A DNA stretch of 64,000 nt, taken from positions 124,001 through 188,000 of the forward strand of contig NZ_FNJI01000005.1 of assembly GCF_900104445.1 (NCBI RefSeq), written 5' to 3'. Within the stretch, counting starts at the first letter, position 1, and every line of letters begins with the position of its first letter. The translations under genes were made by a program, and so were the position numbers. This DNA comes from Desulforhopalus singaporensis. GTDB taxonomy: Bacteria > Desulfobacterota > Desulfobulbia > Desulfobulbales > Desulfocapsaceae. The notes under the pieces were generated by a model, which did no database searches, was not told where the DNA came from, and saw nothing but the letters and a program-made list of their open reading frames with translations. Positions 1 through 9,385 of this stretch are shown in pieces.

Positions 1-14
1 AAACGCTCCTTCAT
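1..14 (-). CDS. start of a gene cut by the left edge
   Basis: Only the first four codons and part of a fifth are inside the window: ATG at 14-12, reading M-K-E-R on the minus strand. The start is credible because a perfect AAGGAG ribosome binding site (complement of 21-26) lies six bases upstream. It follows the gspB-like gene after a gap of about 53 bp in the same direction, so it is probably the next gene of the exeA-gspB operon. The product cannot be named from four residues. Confidence 0.5.
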
Positions 15-67
15 CGGCAACTCCTTGATAATTGGCATGTGGTAAGGAAAACCTTTGTCTTTCCCCG

Positions 68-781
68 TTAGCGGACTTCCATGGCGAACCGCGTCCCGGC
101 AAATTCCAGGACGACTCCTTCCCAGGTGATCTCTACCAGGCGGAGCCTGGCGTCGACCATGTCACCCTCCTTTACGATGTTGTTGTTGATGATGATCATA
201 CGCTGGTCCGGGGTCTCGGAATAGGTGTGACCGGCAAAGTGCAGGGGCGGAATCCGGCTCTTGATATTTTCAGCAAGCTCGGAAAAATCCGGTACTGCTG
301 CGGGTTCGGTGTTTTTCGGGGCAACCTCTAACGTGTTGTCCGACTGATCGCGGAAATATTGGAATATGACTTTACGTTTCTCAGGCGACAGCCTGGGAGG
401 CTGTAACGACTCGGGTAATGCAGGTCCGTCCTGAAGGACGACGCCTGCCGGCTGCTCGCCGGTGTCGATCGCCGCGACTGAACTGTCAGCAGACTGGGTG
501 TGAGGGTAGTGATGCCGGTCAGGCGACTTCACCTGCTGTGCAAGGGTGGCGGTTGCCGGTGCTTCCTGTTGGTCCCGGTGGGCGGAGAAAAAAAGGAGTG
601 CAGCGCCAATCGGGACCGCCAGGATGATAAGATAGAGCAGTGGCTTGAAAAAACGGGTGTTGCCGTTTTTGGGTGGCAAAGCTGCCTGGGGGTATGAACC
701 GTGCGCCGAATAGAGCGGGGAAGCGGACTCCTTGTGCCGTTCATGATCCGATTTTTGCAACGCATCCAGGATAAAGGACAT
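68..781 (-). CDS. gspB: type II secretion protein GspB (ExeB-like)
   Basis: A 237-residue bitopic inner-membrane protein. It has a short cytoplasmic N-terminus beginning MSFILDALQKSD, one membrane helix at about residues 46-65, a low-complexity periplasmic linker, and a C-terminal GspB-type domain over about the last 60 residues. In ExeA/ExeB systems this protein pairs with the ExeA ATPase to help the secretin assemble in the outer membrane. The start at 781 is chosen because MSFILDALQKS is the usual GspB N-terminus; a longer reading to 865 would overlap the upstream gene by 77 bp. It sits 7 bp after the exeA-like gene, so the two are surely cotranscribed. The family call rests on N-terminal and C-terminal similarity plus the neighbour. 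Confidence 0.82.
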   Translation of the reverse strand: MSFILDALQKSDHERHKESASPLYSAHGSYPQAALPPKNGNTRFFKPLLYLIILAVPIGAALLFFSAHRDQQEAPATATLAQQVKSPDRHHYPHTQSADSSVAAIDTGEQPAGVVLQDGPALPESLQPPRLSPEKRKVIFQYFRDQSDNTLEVAPKNTEPAAVPDFSELAENIKSRIPPLHFAGHTYSETPDQRMIIINNNIVKEGDMVDARLRLVEITWEGVVLEFAGTRFAMEVR

Positions 782-788
782 TCTGTGT

Positions 789-1865
789 TTACTCCTTGGC
801 CTCTGAAAGAGTTGGCTGTTGAGATCGGGAAGCATCACTGGCCGCCAGCGGACCGTTGTCGGCACCGTTTGTAAGCGCCGACAACTGCTGCGGCTGTTCT
901 TGCCGGATTCGGTTCAGCGCAGGAAGATCACTCATCGAATAGGGGGAGAATTGCAGGAACAGCAAAACGGAGCCGCCCAGCAGCGCCAGCGCCGACAGCA
1001 CCAGTGCCGCAATTTTCCCGGTACGTTCCGGCGGTCGTGAAACTGATGAAAACCCTTGGGTTATTTCTTTTCTGGCGTTTTTGATGATGCTGTGGGAAAC
1101 GGTGACGTTATTGGTCGCGTATGCCCCGAGCAGGGCTCTGTCGCAAAGTGTATTTATTATTCGTGGAATACCCCTGGACGTTTTAGCCAGATAGTTAAGC
1201 GCCTTTTGGTCAAACAGCTTCAGGATCGGCGGAATCCCGGCTTTTGCAAGTCGATGCTCTACGTATGCATCTATGTCTGCGCGGCAGAGGGGGCCAAGAT
1301 GATATCTGGTGGTGATTCTCTGGTTGATCTGTTCCAGTTCCGGAGCCTGCAGAATCGTCCGTAGTTCCGGTTGCCCGATCAGTACAATCTGCAGCAGTTT
1401 CCTGGTGTCGGTCTCAAGGTTGGTGAGAAGACGGAGTTGTTCCAGGATTTCGACATCCAGGTTCTGGGCTTCATCGATGATCAATGCCGTGTTTTTGCCC
1501 CGGGCGTGGGAGTTCAGTAAATGTTCGTTGAGGGCATCGACAAGAGCTTTGGCTGACGAGCCTTCCTTGATGTTTTTTATGCCCAGTTCTTCACAGATGG
1601 ACCCGAGAAGCTCGGTGATTGTCTGCTTGGGATTGAACACAACCGCCACTTCCGTATCCTGCGGCAGCCGTTGCAGCAGGCTTCTGCAGATCGTTGTTTT
1701 TCCGGTTCCTATATCACCGGTCAGTAAGATGATACATCCCTCGCTGTTAAGACCGTAGAGCAGGTGGGCCAGCGCTTCCTGGTGCTGTTCGCTCATGAAC
1801 AGGTAGTTCGGGTTAGGAGCGATGGTGAAGGGTTTTTCCTTTAAGCCGAAGTAGCGGGTATACAT
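789..1865 (-). CDS. gspA: ExeA/GspA-family AAA ATPase of type II secretion
   Basis: A 358-residue protein starting MYTRYFGLKEKPF, the standard ExeA opening. An AAA domain carries Walker A GDIGTGKTT at residues 50-58 and Walker B LIIDEAQN at 128-135, followed by arginine-rich sensor segments. A single hydrophobic helix near residues 285-307 anchors it in the inner membrane, with a short periplasmic tail. In Aeromonas ExeA works with ExeB on peptidoglycan and secretin assembly. Full-length ExeA has a C-terminal peptidoglycan-binding domain; the tail here is only about 50 residues, so that domain is missing or lies in GspB or another protein. It is the first gene of the minus-strand gsp unit and is divergent from gspF. 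Confidence 0.85.
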   Translation of the reverse strand: MYTRYFGLKEKPFTIAPNPNYLFMSEQHQEALAHLLYGLNSEGCIILLTGDIGTGKTTICRSLLQRLPQDTEVAVVFNPKQTITELLGSICEELGIKNIKEGSSAKALVDALNEHLLNSHARGKNTALIIDEAQNLDVEILEQLRLLTNLETDTRKLLQIVLIGQPELRTILQAPELEQINQRITTRYHLGPLCRADIDAYVEHRLAKAGIPPILKLFDQKALNYLAKTSRGIPRIINTLCDRALLGAYATNNVTVSHSIIKNARKEITQGFSSVSRPPERTGKIAALVLSALALLGGSVLLFLQFSPYSMSDLPALNRIRQEQPQQLSALTNGADNGPLAASDASRSQQPTLSEAKE

Positions 1866-2101
1866 GTTGTCTTTATCAATCGTATTGAGTGTGAAAACTT
1901 GTTACCTTTTTGGTTTTACGATATTTTTTTGCCGTACGGCCCAACCTCCTGGAGATCCTGGATCCGGCTGAACAGTACTTTATCTTACAATAATAGTGAA
2001 CCAGTGCCTATCGATAAATAGGTAAAGGGCAGCGCCAGGGAAAATTATGTGATCCGGGTCAATGAGCGGCTGCAATAAAAAAAGGATCGGAAAATTTGTT
2101 G

Positions 2102-2110
2102 TGTTATAAT
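2102..2110 (+). promoter_or_regulatory. extended -10 promoter candidate for gspF
   Basis: A perfect TATAAT at 2105-2110 is preceded by TGT, giving an extended -10 element; no convincing -35 is present. Transcription would start near 2117, leaving a leader of about 120 nt before gspF. The 373-bp gap between exeA and gspF (1866-2238) otherwise holds no gene. Confidence 0.45.
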
Positions 2111-2134
2111 AGAGTTGTCATGATCGATCAGATA

Positions 2135-2179
2135 CGAACGGCTCCGGACCATGATACGGAGCAGCACAACTGCCGTTCG
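2135..2179 (+). other. nested inverted repeat in the gspF leader
   Basis: An outer pair CGAACGG (2135-2141) and CCGTTCG (2173-2179) encloses an inner pair CTCCG/CGGAG around a 10-base loop. It lies downstream of the predicted transcription start, so it would form a branched hairpin in the gspF leader. It matches no riboswitch class I know, and its role is unknown. Confidence 0.3.
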
Positions 2180-2238
2180 CACCGTCCGGACAATGGCTTT
2201 CTGCCGGATAGGATAAATGTCTATTTTCGGTAAAGGTT

Positions 2239-3456
2239 ATGCCAGTATACGATTACAGCGCCCTTGATAAAAAAGGGAAAAAGATTCGGGGAATTATCGA
2301 TGCCGACAGCGAAGGAGCCGCTCGGGCCAAACTGCGCGGACGGAACATTTTTCCCGTCGGGATAGTGGAGAGCAACAGGCAGAGCCGCAAAGAAGGCAGA
2401 CGCAGTCTCAGCCTGTTTGCAAACATCAAGTCGGCCGAAGTCAATGCGGTGATTCGGCAGCTGGCGACCCTGCTCGGAGCGGGTGTCCCTCTGGTACAGG
2501 CGCTGGGCTCTTTGTCGCAGCAAACCGGCAACATCGCCCTGCAGAAAGTGATTGCGCAGATAAAAGACGAGGTGAACGAGGGCAACAGTCTCACCGAGGC
2601 GCTTGCCAGGCATCCGCGGCTTTTCTCCTCGGTTTTCATAAATATGGTAAGAGCCGGAGAAGCTTCGGGGTCACTTGATATCGTCCTTGACCGTCTTGCC
2701 GAGTTTGGCGAGAATCAGGAGATCCTTAAGGCGAAGGTGAGGGCTGCGTTGATATATCCGCTTTTTATGGCGGTGATAGGCGGACTGATACTTTTTGTCC
2801 TGATAACCTATATCGTGCCAAATATTACGCAGGTTTTTGCCGAAATGAACAGGACGCTGCCGCTGCCGACCCTTGTCCTTATCAATCTCAGCGACGTGTT
2901 GAAGCATTTCTGGTGGCTTATCCTCGCTTCGGCCATGGTGCTGTTTTTCTGGCTGCGCTACGTTATCGGCCAGCCGGCGGGCAGGCGGGTGTACCATTTT
3001 GTCAAATTGAAAGTGTGGGTAGTAGGTCCGGTGGTGCGCAAGATAATCCTGGCGCGGTTCGCCTCGACCCTTGGTTCGTTACTGGAGAGCGGCGTCGGGT
3101 TGATGGATTCGATGCGTATTGTCAAAAATCTTGTCGATAACGTTCATGTGGCCGGAGTCATCGAGACCTCCATGGATGATGTGCGTAAAGGAAAGAGCAT
3201 GACCCTGGCCCTCAGGGAGTCGCCGTGGTTCCCGCCCATGTTTGTCCAGATGATCGAAGTGGGTGAGCAGAGCGGCAGTCTCGAGCAGATGCTGCAAAAG
3301 GTGTCGAAAATGTATGAAAAAGAGGTCGAGATCTCTATCGTTGCCATGACCTCGATAATTGAGCCGACCATGATCGCGCTGATGGGGGTGGCGGTAGGTT
3401 TTGTCGTCCTGTCCATCCTGCTGCCCATCTTCGAAATGAACCAGCTGGTCGGCTGA
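2239..3456 (+). CDS. gspF: type II secretion inner-membrane platform protein GspF
   Basis: A 405-residue protein with the GspF/PilC architecture. The N-terminal cytoplasmic part begins MPVYDYSALDKKGKKIRG. Two T2SSF repeats follow (about residues 70-195 and 275-395), each ending in membrane helices, for three membrane helices in all. GspF forms the inner-membrane platform that the GspE ATPase acts on. PilC of type IV pili has the same fold; GspF is preferred because exeA and gspB are adjacent and the N-terminus is GspF-like. It stands alone on the plus strand with its own promoter and terminator, so the secretion genes are split in this genome. Confidence 0.85.
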   Translation: MPVYDYSALDKKGKKIRGIIDADSEGAARAKLRGRNIFPVGIVESNRQSRKEGRRSLSLFANIKSAEVNAVIRQLATLLGAGVPLVQALGSLSQQTGNIALQKVIAQIKDEVNEGNSLTEALARHPRLFSSVFINMVRAGEASGSLDIVLDRLAEFGENQEILKAKVRAALIYPLFMAVIGGLILFVLITYIVPNITQVFAEMNRTLPLPTLVLINLSDVLKHFWWLILASAMVLFFWLRYVIGQPAGRRVYHFVKLKVWVVGPVVRKIILARFASTLGSLLESGVGLMDSMRIVKNLVDNVHVAGVIETSMDDVRKGKSMTLALRESPWFPPMFVQMIEVGEQSGSLEQMLQKVSKMYEKEVEISIVAMTSIIEPTMIALMGVAVGFVVLSILLPIFEMNQLVG

Positions 3457-3495
3457 ACCCAACGCGGTTGTCTGTCGATCGCTTATGCCGGCGTG

Positions 3496-3540
3496 AAAAG
3501 CGGGTCAACGTTGTCCTGCAGCCATCGATCCGCTTTTTTT
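3496..3540 (+). terminator. rho-independent terminator of gspF
   Basis: AAAAGCGG (3496-3503) pairs with CCGCTTTT (3530-3537) around a 26-base loop, followed by a run of seven T at 3534-3540. It lies 40 bp after the gspF stop. Confidence 0.7.
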
Positions 3541-3565
3541 GACATGTCCAGCACCCTAAAAGGCG

Positions 3566-4099
3566 CTACAGTTTCACATATGACCTGTACCAGTTGTTTT
3601 TGTAGCTGACTCCCGGATCTCCGCTTGAAAAACGGTATTTTCCCACCCGGGAGATAACAAGCTGAACCTCGGTTGCCGTATTGCCAAGCTTGCCAAGCTC
3701 CAGGGTCTGCTGCTCATTGAAACAGACAAACCCGTGTCTTGTTCCGTTTTCCACCTGTATGTAGTTTTTTCCCGGCAGCGACAATATCCTCGCCGCTCCC
3801 CTGCCGCCCTCGGCACGCAGGGAGTATCTGTAACAGTTGTCTGCGGTTGCCGCCTGTCCGGGGGGGATGTCCCAGCCCGCCTGAAAAGTTTGCTGGTGGT
3901 GGCGGTAGAAGGTTCTGCCGGTGTGATTGGTGCTCGGAATTCTTGCCTGCGCTGCGCCATGGCGGTGCGGGGTGTCCGCACGGTACTCCCGGTGCCAGCC
4001 GTTTTGTTTCCGGGCGTCGATATGGTATTGATCCCTGTCGTGAGCCAGTGCGGGAGTTGCGGCCATAACAAGCGCTATGATCATCATCGTCAGTTTCAT
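3566..4099 (-). CDS. secreted protein of unknown function
   Basis: A 177-residue protein with a clear Sec signal peptide: MKL, a hydrophobic core, then ATPALA-H with likely cleavage after residue 19. The mature part is rich in His, Arg and Tyr at its start, followed by a predicted small beta-rich domain. I recognise no family. The start at 4099 is preferred over 4111 because a GGAGG ribosome binding site sits about six bases before it. It converges with gspF across the gspF terminator and has no operon partner. Confidence 0.65.
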   Translation of the reverse strand: MKLTMMIIALVMAATPALAHDRDQYHIDARKQNGWHREYRADTPHRHGAAQARIPSTNHTGRTFYRHHQQTFQAGWDIPPGQAATADNCYRYSLRAEGGRGAARILSLPGKNYIQVENGTRHGFVCFNEQQTLELGKLGNTATEVQLVISRVGKYRFSSGDPGVSYKNNWYRSYVKL

Positions 4100-4595
4100 C
4101 TTTTCCTCCATAAGGTTTCAGGTTGCAGTTTTTGTTGCTCTTCATCGTCACAATAGGTCAACCGGACCACCAAAACTACCTGACATAGACCGATGTAAGG
4201 TGAAAACCACAAGATGTCTGGTCCAGGCCGGGTGGTGTCGTGCGGTTCGGGCAGGCAGGACCGCTGCGACCGACAGAGCTGTTTGCAAAAACGATCGATA
4301 AGCAGCTATGTTTTCTGTATCACTTTTTCCTGGTGACCATAGTGTTGGCGGTTACTGTTGCTGGGCGGTAAAAACGTTTTACATGCCCTCAGCTGCGTCT
4401 ACTGGTGGCGTCACTTGGCGGAACATGCTATCTTCTCTACAGGACTGGTCCGGCTCCTTTGGTCGCCCCATGAAAAGGGACGGCAGGCAGATGGGCGCAG
4501 GGATAAAAAAACAAAGGTGAACAAGATGGTCGCAGGGTAGGGTTGCTGCCCGATGTGCGGCAGGTTTTTAAAATAATCGGACGGATTTATTGGTT
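4100..4595. other. intergenic region without a recognisable gene
   Basis: About 500 bp between the divergent secreted-protein gene and the DUF2058 gene. Short open frames exist, for example 4358-4540, but they have no ribosome binding site and no family resemblance. No promoter with both boxes or strong hairpin stands out. Confidence 0.5.
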
Positions 4596-5147
4596 ATGGG
4601 CAAGACATTTCAAGAGCAGTTGCTGAAGTTGGGGCTGGTGGACAAGAAAAAGGCCAACGAGGTCAAGAAGCAGAAGCACCAGCAGAAGAAAAAGACCAAA
4701 GGCAAACGTACAGACGTCATCGCCGACGAAAACCTGCGTATGGCCAAGGAAGCCCAGGAAAAGAAAAAAGCCCGTGCCCGTGAACTGAACAAAGAGCGCG
4801 AGGCCAAGTTGCAGAAAAGGGCCGAAGATGCAAAGATAAAACAACTTGTCGAGCAGCACAAAGTCGCCGGAGACGACGGCGGCGTGGCGTACAGGTTCAA
4901 CGTCTCGGGAAAGATTCACCGGATCTTCGTTACCAAAAAAACAGCCGATATGCTGAGTTCGGGCCAGCTGGGTATTGTCGAGTTGGGAGAACAGTTTGAA
5001 GTAATACCCAAAGCCGTGGCCGAGAAAATACGGGCCAACAGCAATGCTGTCTTTATTCACCTGACAACTGCAGCTCCCACCCCGGAGGCCAGCGACCCCG
5101 ACGATCCTTATGCCGATTATAAGGTGCCGGATGACCTGATGTGGTGA
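4596..5147 (+). CDS. DUF2058 (YaiL-type) protein
   Basis: A 183-residue soluble, very basic protein. The first about 85 residues are a lysine- and glutamate-rich coiled coil beginning MGKTFQEQLLKLGLVDKKK. A small C-terminal beta domain follows, with the segment VAYRFNVSGKIHRIFVT, and an acidic tail. This is the layout of the DUF2058/YaiL family, sometimes annotated as nucleoprotein or polynucleotide-associated, with no firm biochemical role. A TTG codon six bases upstream (4590) could also start it; the ATG at 4596 matches the family N-terminus. It converges with the next gene at a 19-bp gap. Confidence 0.8.
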   Translation: MGKTFQEQLLKLGLVDKKKANEVKKQKHQQKKKTKGKRTDVIADENLRMAKEAQEKKKARARELNKEREAKLQKRAEDAKIKQLVEQHKVAGDDGGVAYRFNVSGKIHRIFVTKKTADMLSSGQLGIVELGEQFEVIPKAVAEKIRANSNAVFIHLTTAAPTPEASDPDDPYADYKVPDDLMW

Positions 5148-5166
5148 TAACTGCTCCCTGGTGGAT

Positions 5167-5775
5167 CTATTTCGCGGTGATTACGGGGGCCAGCCTGAGG
5201 GTGATCTTGCCCCGGCTGGCTTTGATGTCGTCTATCCGGGTATCGATGGCTACGGTCTTGGCTCCCGCTTCGACAATGAGCGGTTCCAGTTTTTGCATGG
5301 CCAGGGGAAATTCCCTGCCGTTGAACAGTGAAACAAGGGTGCGGCCTATCTCGTCGTTGATGCCGTCCCCCGTGGTGGTCAGGTCTTTGATGAAGGGACG
5401 GACGAACAGTTTTTGGCGGTTGCGGTCAAAACGCAGCCTTGCTTCGCTGTGGAAATTGATCTCAACGGCTCCCACCTTGAGTTTTATCTGGTGCCCGGCA
5501 ATATCCGTTACCAGGGCCAGGTTGCTGCCAGCCATGTGCAGGCGGCAGCTGAGCTGGTCCTTTTCCAGCTGCACCTTACTGATATCGATAATGGTTATCT
5601 TGCCGTCAATTGACTTGGAGTGAGTGTCGACGTCGTAGGGCAGCAGGGCTCTGGTGGTCCTGGCGATGACACTCTGGGGGATCTCCAGGATAATGTTTTC
5701 TGACGCATGTGCCGGAAAAGCGATAACTATGGTAAGTAAAATAAAAGCCGCCATGGCGGCGCGAATTTTTTTCAT
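5167..5775 (-). CDS. exported protein, DUF1439/LEA-like fold suspected
   Basis: A 202-residue protein with a signal peptide (MKKIRAAMAAFILLTIVIAF, likely cleaved after AHA). The mature domain alternates hydrophobic and charged residues, with short beta-strand segments such as IILEIPQSVIARTTRALLPYDV and KITLRLAPV. This resembles periplasmic proteins of the YceB/DUF1439 type that bind hydrophobic ligands, but I see no diagnostic motif. It has no lipobox. It is divergent from the helicase gene, with 140 bp between. Function unknown. Confidence 0.6.
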   Translation of the reverse strand: MKKIRAAMAAFILLTIVIAFPAHASENIILEIPQSVIARTTRALLPYDVDTHSKSIDGKITIIDISKVQLEKDQLSCRLHMAGSNLALVTDIAGHQIKLKVGAVEINFHSEARLRFDRNRQKLFVRPFIKDLTTTGDGINDEIGRTLVSLFNGREFPLAMQKLEPLIVEAGAKTVAIDTRIDDIKASRGKITLRLAPVITAK

Positions 5776-5915
5776 AAACCTAAAACCTCGACATTAGAAG
5801 CAATATAAGAGTCGAAGTAGGGTACCTGCTGCAGGATCAATTTGCAAGTGAGAAACTCTATTACCATCTCTGTCCCGCATCCGGTCCACGCCGGCGCGGA
5901 GGATACAACCGGATT

Positions 5916-7274
5916 ATGGCCACCAAACCGATACTGACCGTTTCTTCCGACTGTGCGTTTACAGGGATCGCTTTTGATCTGGAACAGGAGATCAAAAATA
6001 AGCTGACCCTGGAAAACCCGCAGTATACTGCCGCCAAAAAGTATGGCCGGTGGATCGGCAAGAACTTGAAGCGTCAACTGAGATATTATGATTCCATACC
6101 TGGTGGGCTCAGGTTTCCCCGGGGGTTTGCCAACCAGGCGGTTCTCTGCTGCCGCAGGCTCTGCGGATTCGATCCGGAGATTGTCGACAACCGGAGGCTG
6201 CTGGCAGCCGAGGAGTTCACCTTGAGCGCAACATTGCGTCCTTATCAGCAGGATGCGGTTGGCGCCGCCGCGGGAAAATCTTTCGGGGTTATAGAAGCGG
6301 GGACCGGCAGCGGCAAGACGGTGATGGCCCTGGCCCTTATCGCCCGCAGGAAACAGCCGACCCTGGTAGTGGTGCACACCAAGGAACTGCTGTACCAGTG
6401 GCAGGAACGGATTCGCGAGTTTCTTGGCTGTGAGGCGGGGCTTGTGGGGGATGGTAGGTTTGAGATACGGCCGGTAACCGTTGCCATAGTAAACAGTGCC
6501 AGGAAAAGGGTTGAAGAGCTTGCCCCATGCTTTGGTCACCTGGTGGTCGACGAATGCCACCGGGTGCCTGCAAGCCTGTTTACCGACGTCGTCTCCGTTT
6601 TCGACTGCCACTTTCTTCTTGGCCTGTCGGCGACGGCGTTTCGCAGCGACGGGGAAATGACGAAATTGATCTACTATTTCATGGGCGACCGGATACACCG
6701 GGTCGAGAGGGATGAGCTGATGGCGACCGGGGCGATTCTCTCGCCGGAAATCATTCGCCGTGGTACCAGCTTTTCCTACCGGTACCGTGGGGATTACCAG
6801 GCACTGATCAAGGCTCTGGTAGGCCATGAAGGGCGCAACAGACAGATTCTCGACGATATTATCGCCGAAGCGGCCCAAAAAGAGAGTAAAACGATCCTGG
6901 TCGTCTCCGACCGGATCAGTCACTGCCGGTTCTTCGTAGACAGGTTGAAGGCCGGCAATATAAGCTGCGAGCTGTTGTCCGGCCAGCTCTCTGCTGAAAT
7001 GAGAAACGAGGTGGTCGCCCGGGTGCTGAGCGGCGATATCGAGGTGCTGGTGGCAACTCTGCAGCTTATCGGCGAGGGATTCGACTGTCCCGGCCTGACC
7101 ACGCTGTTTTTGACGACGCCGATTCGTTTCGAAGGGCGGCTTCTCCAGGTAATCGGAAGAATAATGCGGCCTGCGGAAAACAAGAGGGCGAAGGTTTATG
7201 ATTATATCGATGAAAATATTCCCGCCCTCCTCAGGTCGGCAAATGATCGGGGAGTGATTCTGTCCCAGTTGTAA
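5916..7274 (+). CDS. superfamily II DNA helicase, XPB/SSL2-like
   Basis: A 452-residue helicase. An N-terminal extension of about 100 residues precedes the Q-like segment LRPYQQDAV, Walker A AGTGSGKT (residues 128-135), and the DECH box (212-215) in LVVDECHR. Motif III is LSATAFRSD, and the C-terminal RecA-like domain contains GEGFDCP and the arginine-finger motif QVIGRIMRP. This is COG1061 architecture, as in bacterial XPB-like or RadD-like DNA helicases, without the XPD-type FeS cluster or a nuclease domain. The start codon has no strong ribosome binding site, but the N-terminus is plausible. The large reading frame on the other strand (5772-7340) is a shadow. Probable role is DNA repair; the substrate is unknown. 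Confidence 0.8.
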   Translation: MATKPILTVSSDCAFTGIAFDLEQEIKNKLTLENPQYTAAKKYGRWIGKNLKRQLRYYDSIPGGLRFPRGFANQAVLCCRRLCGFDPEIVDNRRLLAAEEFTLSATLRPYQQDAVGAAAGKSFGVIEAGTGSGKTVMALALIARRKQPTLVVVHTKELLYQWQERIREFLGCEAGLVGDGRFEIRPVTVAIVNSARKRVEELAPCFGHLVVDECHRVPASLFTDVVSVFDCHFLLGLSATAFRSDGEMTKLIYYFMGDRIHRVERDELMATGAILSPEIIRRGTSFSYRYRGDYQALIKALVGHEGRNRQILDDIIAEAAQKESKTILVVSDRISHCRFFVDRLKAGNISCELLSGQLSAEMRNEVVARVLSGDIEVLVATLQLIGEGFDCPGLTTLFLTTPIRFEGRLLQVIGRIMRPAENKRAKVYDYIDENIPALLRSANDRGVILSQL

Positions 7275-7321
7275 AAAAAGTCGAAAAATAGGAGGGAAAG
7301 GGCTGGTTGTTAATCCCGTGC

Positions 7322-7350
7322 TTGCAAAATATCTCATCAAGGGTTATACT
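7322..7350 (+). promoter_or_regulatory. sigma-70 promoter of typA
   Basis: TTGCAA (7322-7327), a 17-bp spacer, then TATACT (7345-7350). The predicted start is near 7357, giving a leader of about 128 nt to the typA ATG at 7485. Confidence 0.65.
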
Positions 7351-7484
7351 GTAAAGTTACACTTTGATGTGATTTTTAACGGGCGGCACCGCTGTTACAG
7401 GCGTGTGCTTTTTTTGTTTATATGCCGGGCGAATACGGTCTGACGATAACGCTGCAGGTCGATGCAGCCTTGACGGGTAACGGG

Positions 7485-9284
7485 ATGGAACAGAGTAAGA
7501 TCAGAAATGTGGCGATCATAGCCCACGTTGATCATGGAAAAACAACATTGGTGGACCAGCTTTTCAAGTATTCGGGGATCTTCCGTGACAACCAGGAGGT
7601 TTCCGAGAGGCTGATGGACTCCATGGATCTGGAGCGGGAAAGGGGGATAACCATAACCGCGAAAAACGGGTCTTACAGATTCGAGGATTACTGGATAAAT
7701 ATAATCGATACCCCCGGGCATGCCGATTTCGGCGGCCAGGTGGAACGGGTGCTGCGCATGGCTGACGGCGCCCTGCTGCTGGTGGATGCCCAGGAAGGTC
7801 CCATGCCGCAGACCTATTTCGTTCTGAAAAAGGCACTTGAAAACCACCTGCCGGTGATCGTCGTTATCAACAAGATAGACAAGCCTGCGGCGCGCTGCGA
7901 CTGGGTTGTCGACCAGGTGTTCGATCTGTTCGTAAAGCTCGACGCCCCTGATGAGATCCTCGATTTTCCGATAGTGTATGCATCGGCTAAAAACGGCTAC
8001 GCGCTCTATGATCCCGAGGAACCGGTGGTAAACGGCGGAACCATGGAGCCGGTGTCAAAGATGATCGTCGACCATATTCCCGCTCCCACCGGCTCAAGCG
8101 ACAAGCCATTGCAGATGCAGGTCGGCACCATCGACTATTCTCCCTATCTCGGTCGGCTCGGTATCGGCAAGGTCATCAACGGCACCATGCGGCTTAATCA
8201 GCCTATCGTTGTGGCCAGAAGGGACGGCTCCATCAAACCGGTGCGTATTTCCAAGATCTACCGTTTTGAATGCGATGGTAAAACCGCTGTGGAAAAAGCC
8301 GGCGTCGGTGAAATTGTAGCCGTTGCGGGGATGGAAGACGTCACCGTGGGGGTAACCTTTACCGATCCCGAACGGCCCGCCCCCCTGCCGCTTATAACCA
8401 TCGATCCTCCGACAATCTCCATGAACTTCGTCCCTAACGATTCCCCCTTCGCCGGCAAGGAGGGGCGCTACGTTACCAGCCGCCATCTGGGAGATCGCCT
8501 GCACCGCGAGACCCTTGCTGACGTCGCCCTGCACTGCGACGTCCTGGAAGAGGGGGTTGGATTCAAGGTGTCCGGCCGCGGAGAGCTTCATCTTTCCATC
8601 CTCATCGAGAAGATGCGCCGGGAGGGGTATGAATTCCAGGTAACCCGGCCGCAGGTCATCATGAGGGAGGAAGACGGCAAGATTCTTGAGCCGTACGAGA
8701 GGCTGACCGTCGATGTCGACGAGCAGTTCCAGGGAGCAGTTATCGAAAAACTGGGGAAACTCAAAGGCCAGATGGAGGAGATGGATAACGCCAACGGCAT
8801 GGCGAGGCTGGTGTTCACCATCCCGACCAGGGGACTGCTTGGGTATCGCTCCGAGTTTATGACCGATACCAAGGGGATGGGGATGATGGCTTACGTGTTC
8901 CAGGAGTATGGACCATATGCCGGAGATATCGTCAATCGGGTCAACGGCGTGCTGGTGGTAAAGGAACCGTGCACCGCGGTTGCGTATGCGCTGTTCAATC
9001 TCCAGGAGAGGGGCAAGCTGTTTGTTCATCCGGGCGAGCCTCTTTATCAGGGGCAGATTGTCGGCGAGCACAGCCGCTCAACAGACCTCGTGGTCAATCC
9101 GGCAAAGGGTAAGAAACTAACCAATATGCGGGCGTCCGGTTCGGACGAGGCGGTGATTCTCACTCCGCCGGTGGTTATGTCACTTGAGGATTGCATCGCC
9201 TATATCAACGACGATGAACTGGTCGAGGTGACTCCGTCGTCGATCCGTCTGCGGAAAAGGCCCGGTACAAAGATAAGGGGGTGA
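7485..9284 (+). CDS. typA: ribosome-associated GTPase BipA/TypA
   Basis: A 599-residue translational GTPase. G1 AHVDHGKT is at residues 13-20, G3 is DTPGHADF and G4 is NKID. EF-Tu-like beta barrel, EF-G-like domains and the BipA-specific C-terminal domain follow, ending [12 protein letters not shown]. BipA binds 70S ribosomes and assists 50S assembly and growth under stress or cold. The start at 7485 gives the family N-terminus [14 protein letters not shown]; an in-frame ATG at 7422 would add 21 residues not found in the family. A good promoter lies upstream, and two tiny open frames follow directly. Confidence 0.95.
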   Translation: MEQSKIRNVAIIAHVDHGKTTLVDQLFKYSGIFRDNQEVSERLMDSMDLERERGITITAKNGSYRFEDYWINIIDTPGHADFGGQVERVLRMADGALLLVDAQEGPMPQTYFVLKKALENHLPVIVVINKIDKPAARCDWVVDQVFDLFVKLDAPDEILDFPIVYASAKNGYALYDPEEPVVNGGTMEPVSKMIVDHIPAPTGSSDKPLQMQVGTIDYSPYLGRLGIGKVINGTMRLNQPIVVARRDGSIKPVRISKIYRFECDGKTAVEKAGVGEIVAVAGMEDVTVGVTFTDPERPAPLPLITIDPPTISMNFVPNDSPFAGKEGRYVTSRHLGDRLHRETLADVALHCDVLEEGVGFKVSGRGELHLSILIEKMRREGYEFQVTRPQVIMREEDGKILEPYERLTVDVDEQFQGAVIEKLGKLKGQMEEMDNANGMARLVFTIPTRGLLGYRSEFMTDTKGMGMMAYVFQEYGPYAGDIVNRVNGVLVVKEPCTAVAYALFNLQERGKLFVHPGEPLYQGQIVGEHSRSTDLVVNPAKGKKLTNMRASGSDEAVILTPPVVMSLEDCIAYINDDELVEVTPSSIRLRKRPGTKIRG

Positions 9285-9289
9285 CCGGC

Positions 9290-9385
9290 GTGAAGGAGAT
9301 GATCACCGTTGCAGCGGCCGCCCTGATGGGCGGCGCGATTTTCTGGTTGCTTGCCGGAAAACTGAAAAAGAACTGCACTCCCTGA
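9290..9385 (+). CDS. possible 31-residue membrane peptide after typA
   Basis: It starts with GTG 5 bp after the typA stop and reads MKEMITVAAAALMGG then IFWLLAGKLKKNCTP, one predicted membrane helix followed by a basic tail. It stops at TGA (9383-9385), and the same frame continues at once with ATG. The AAGGAG at 9293-9298 lies inside the frame, so the second ATG of the frame (9299) is not well served either. Support is limited to hydrophobicity and position; it could be a chance frame. Confidence 0.3.
   Translation: MKEMITVAAAALMGGAIFWLLAGKLKKNCTP

Noticed and set aside
4308-4540. Short plus-strand frames before the DUF2058 gene
   Set aside because: No ribosome binding site, no family resemblance, and overlapping frames of similar length; treated as chance.
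5772-7340. 522-codon open frame opposite the helicase
   Set aside because: It is antisense to a helicase with intact motifs; its translation is rich in His, Pro, Arg and Gln with no domain. It is a codon-bias shadow.
8094-9071. 325-codon frame opposite typA
   Set aside because: It is antisense to a highly conserved GTPase and has no ribosome binding site or domain.
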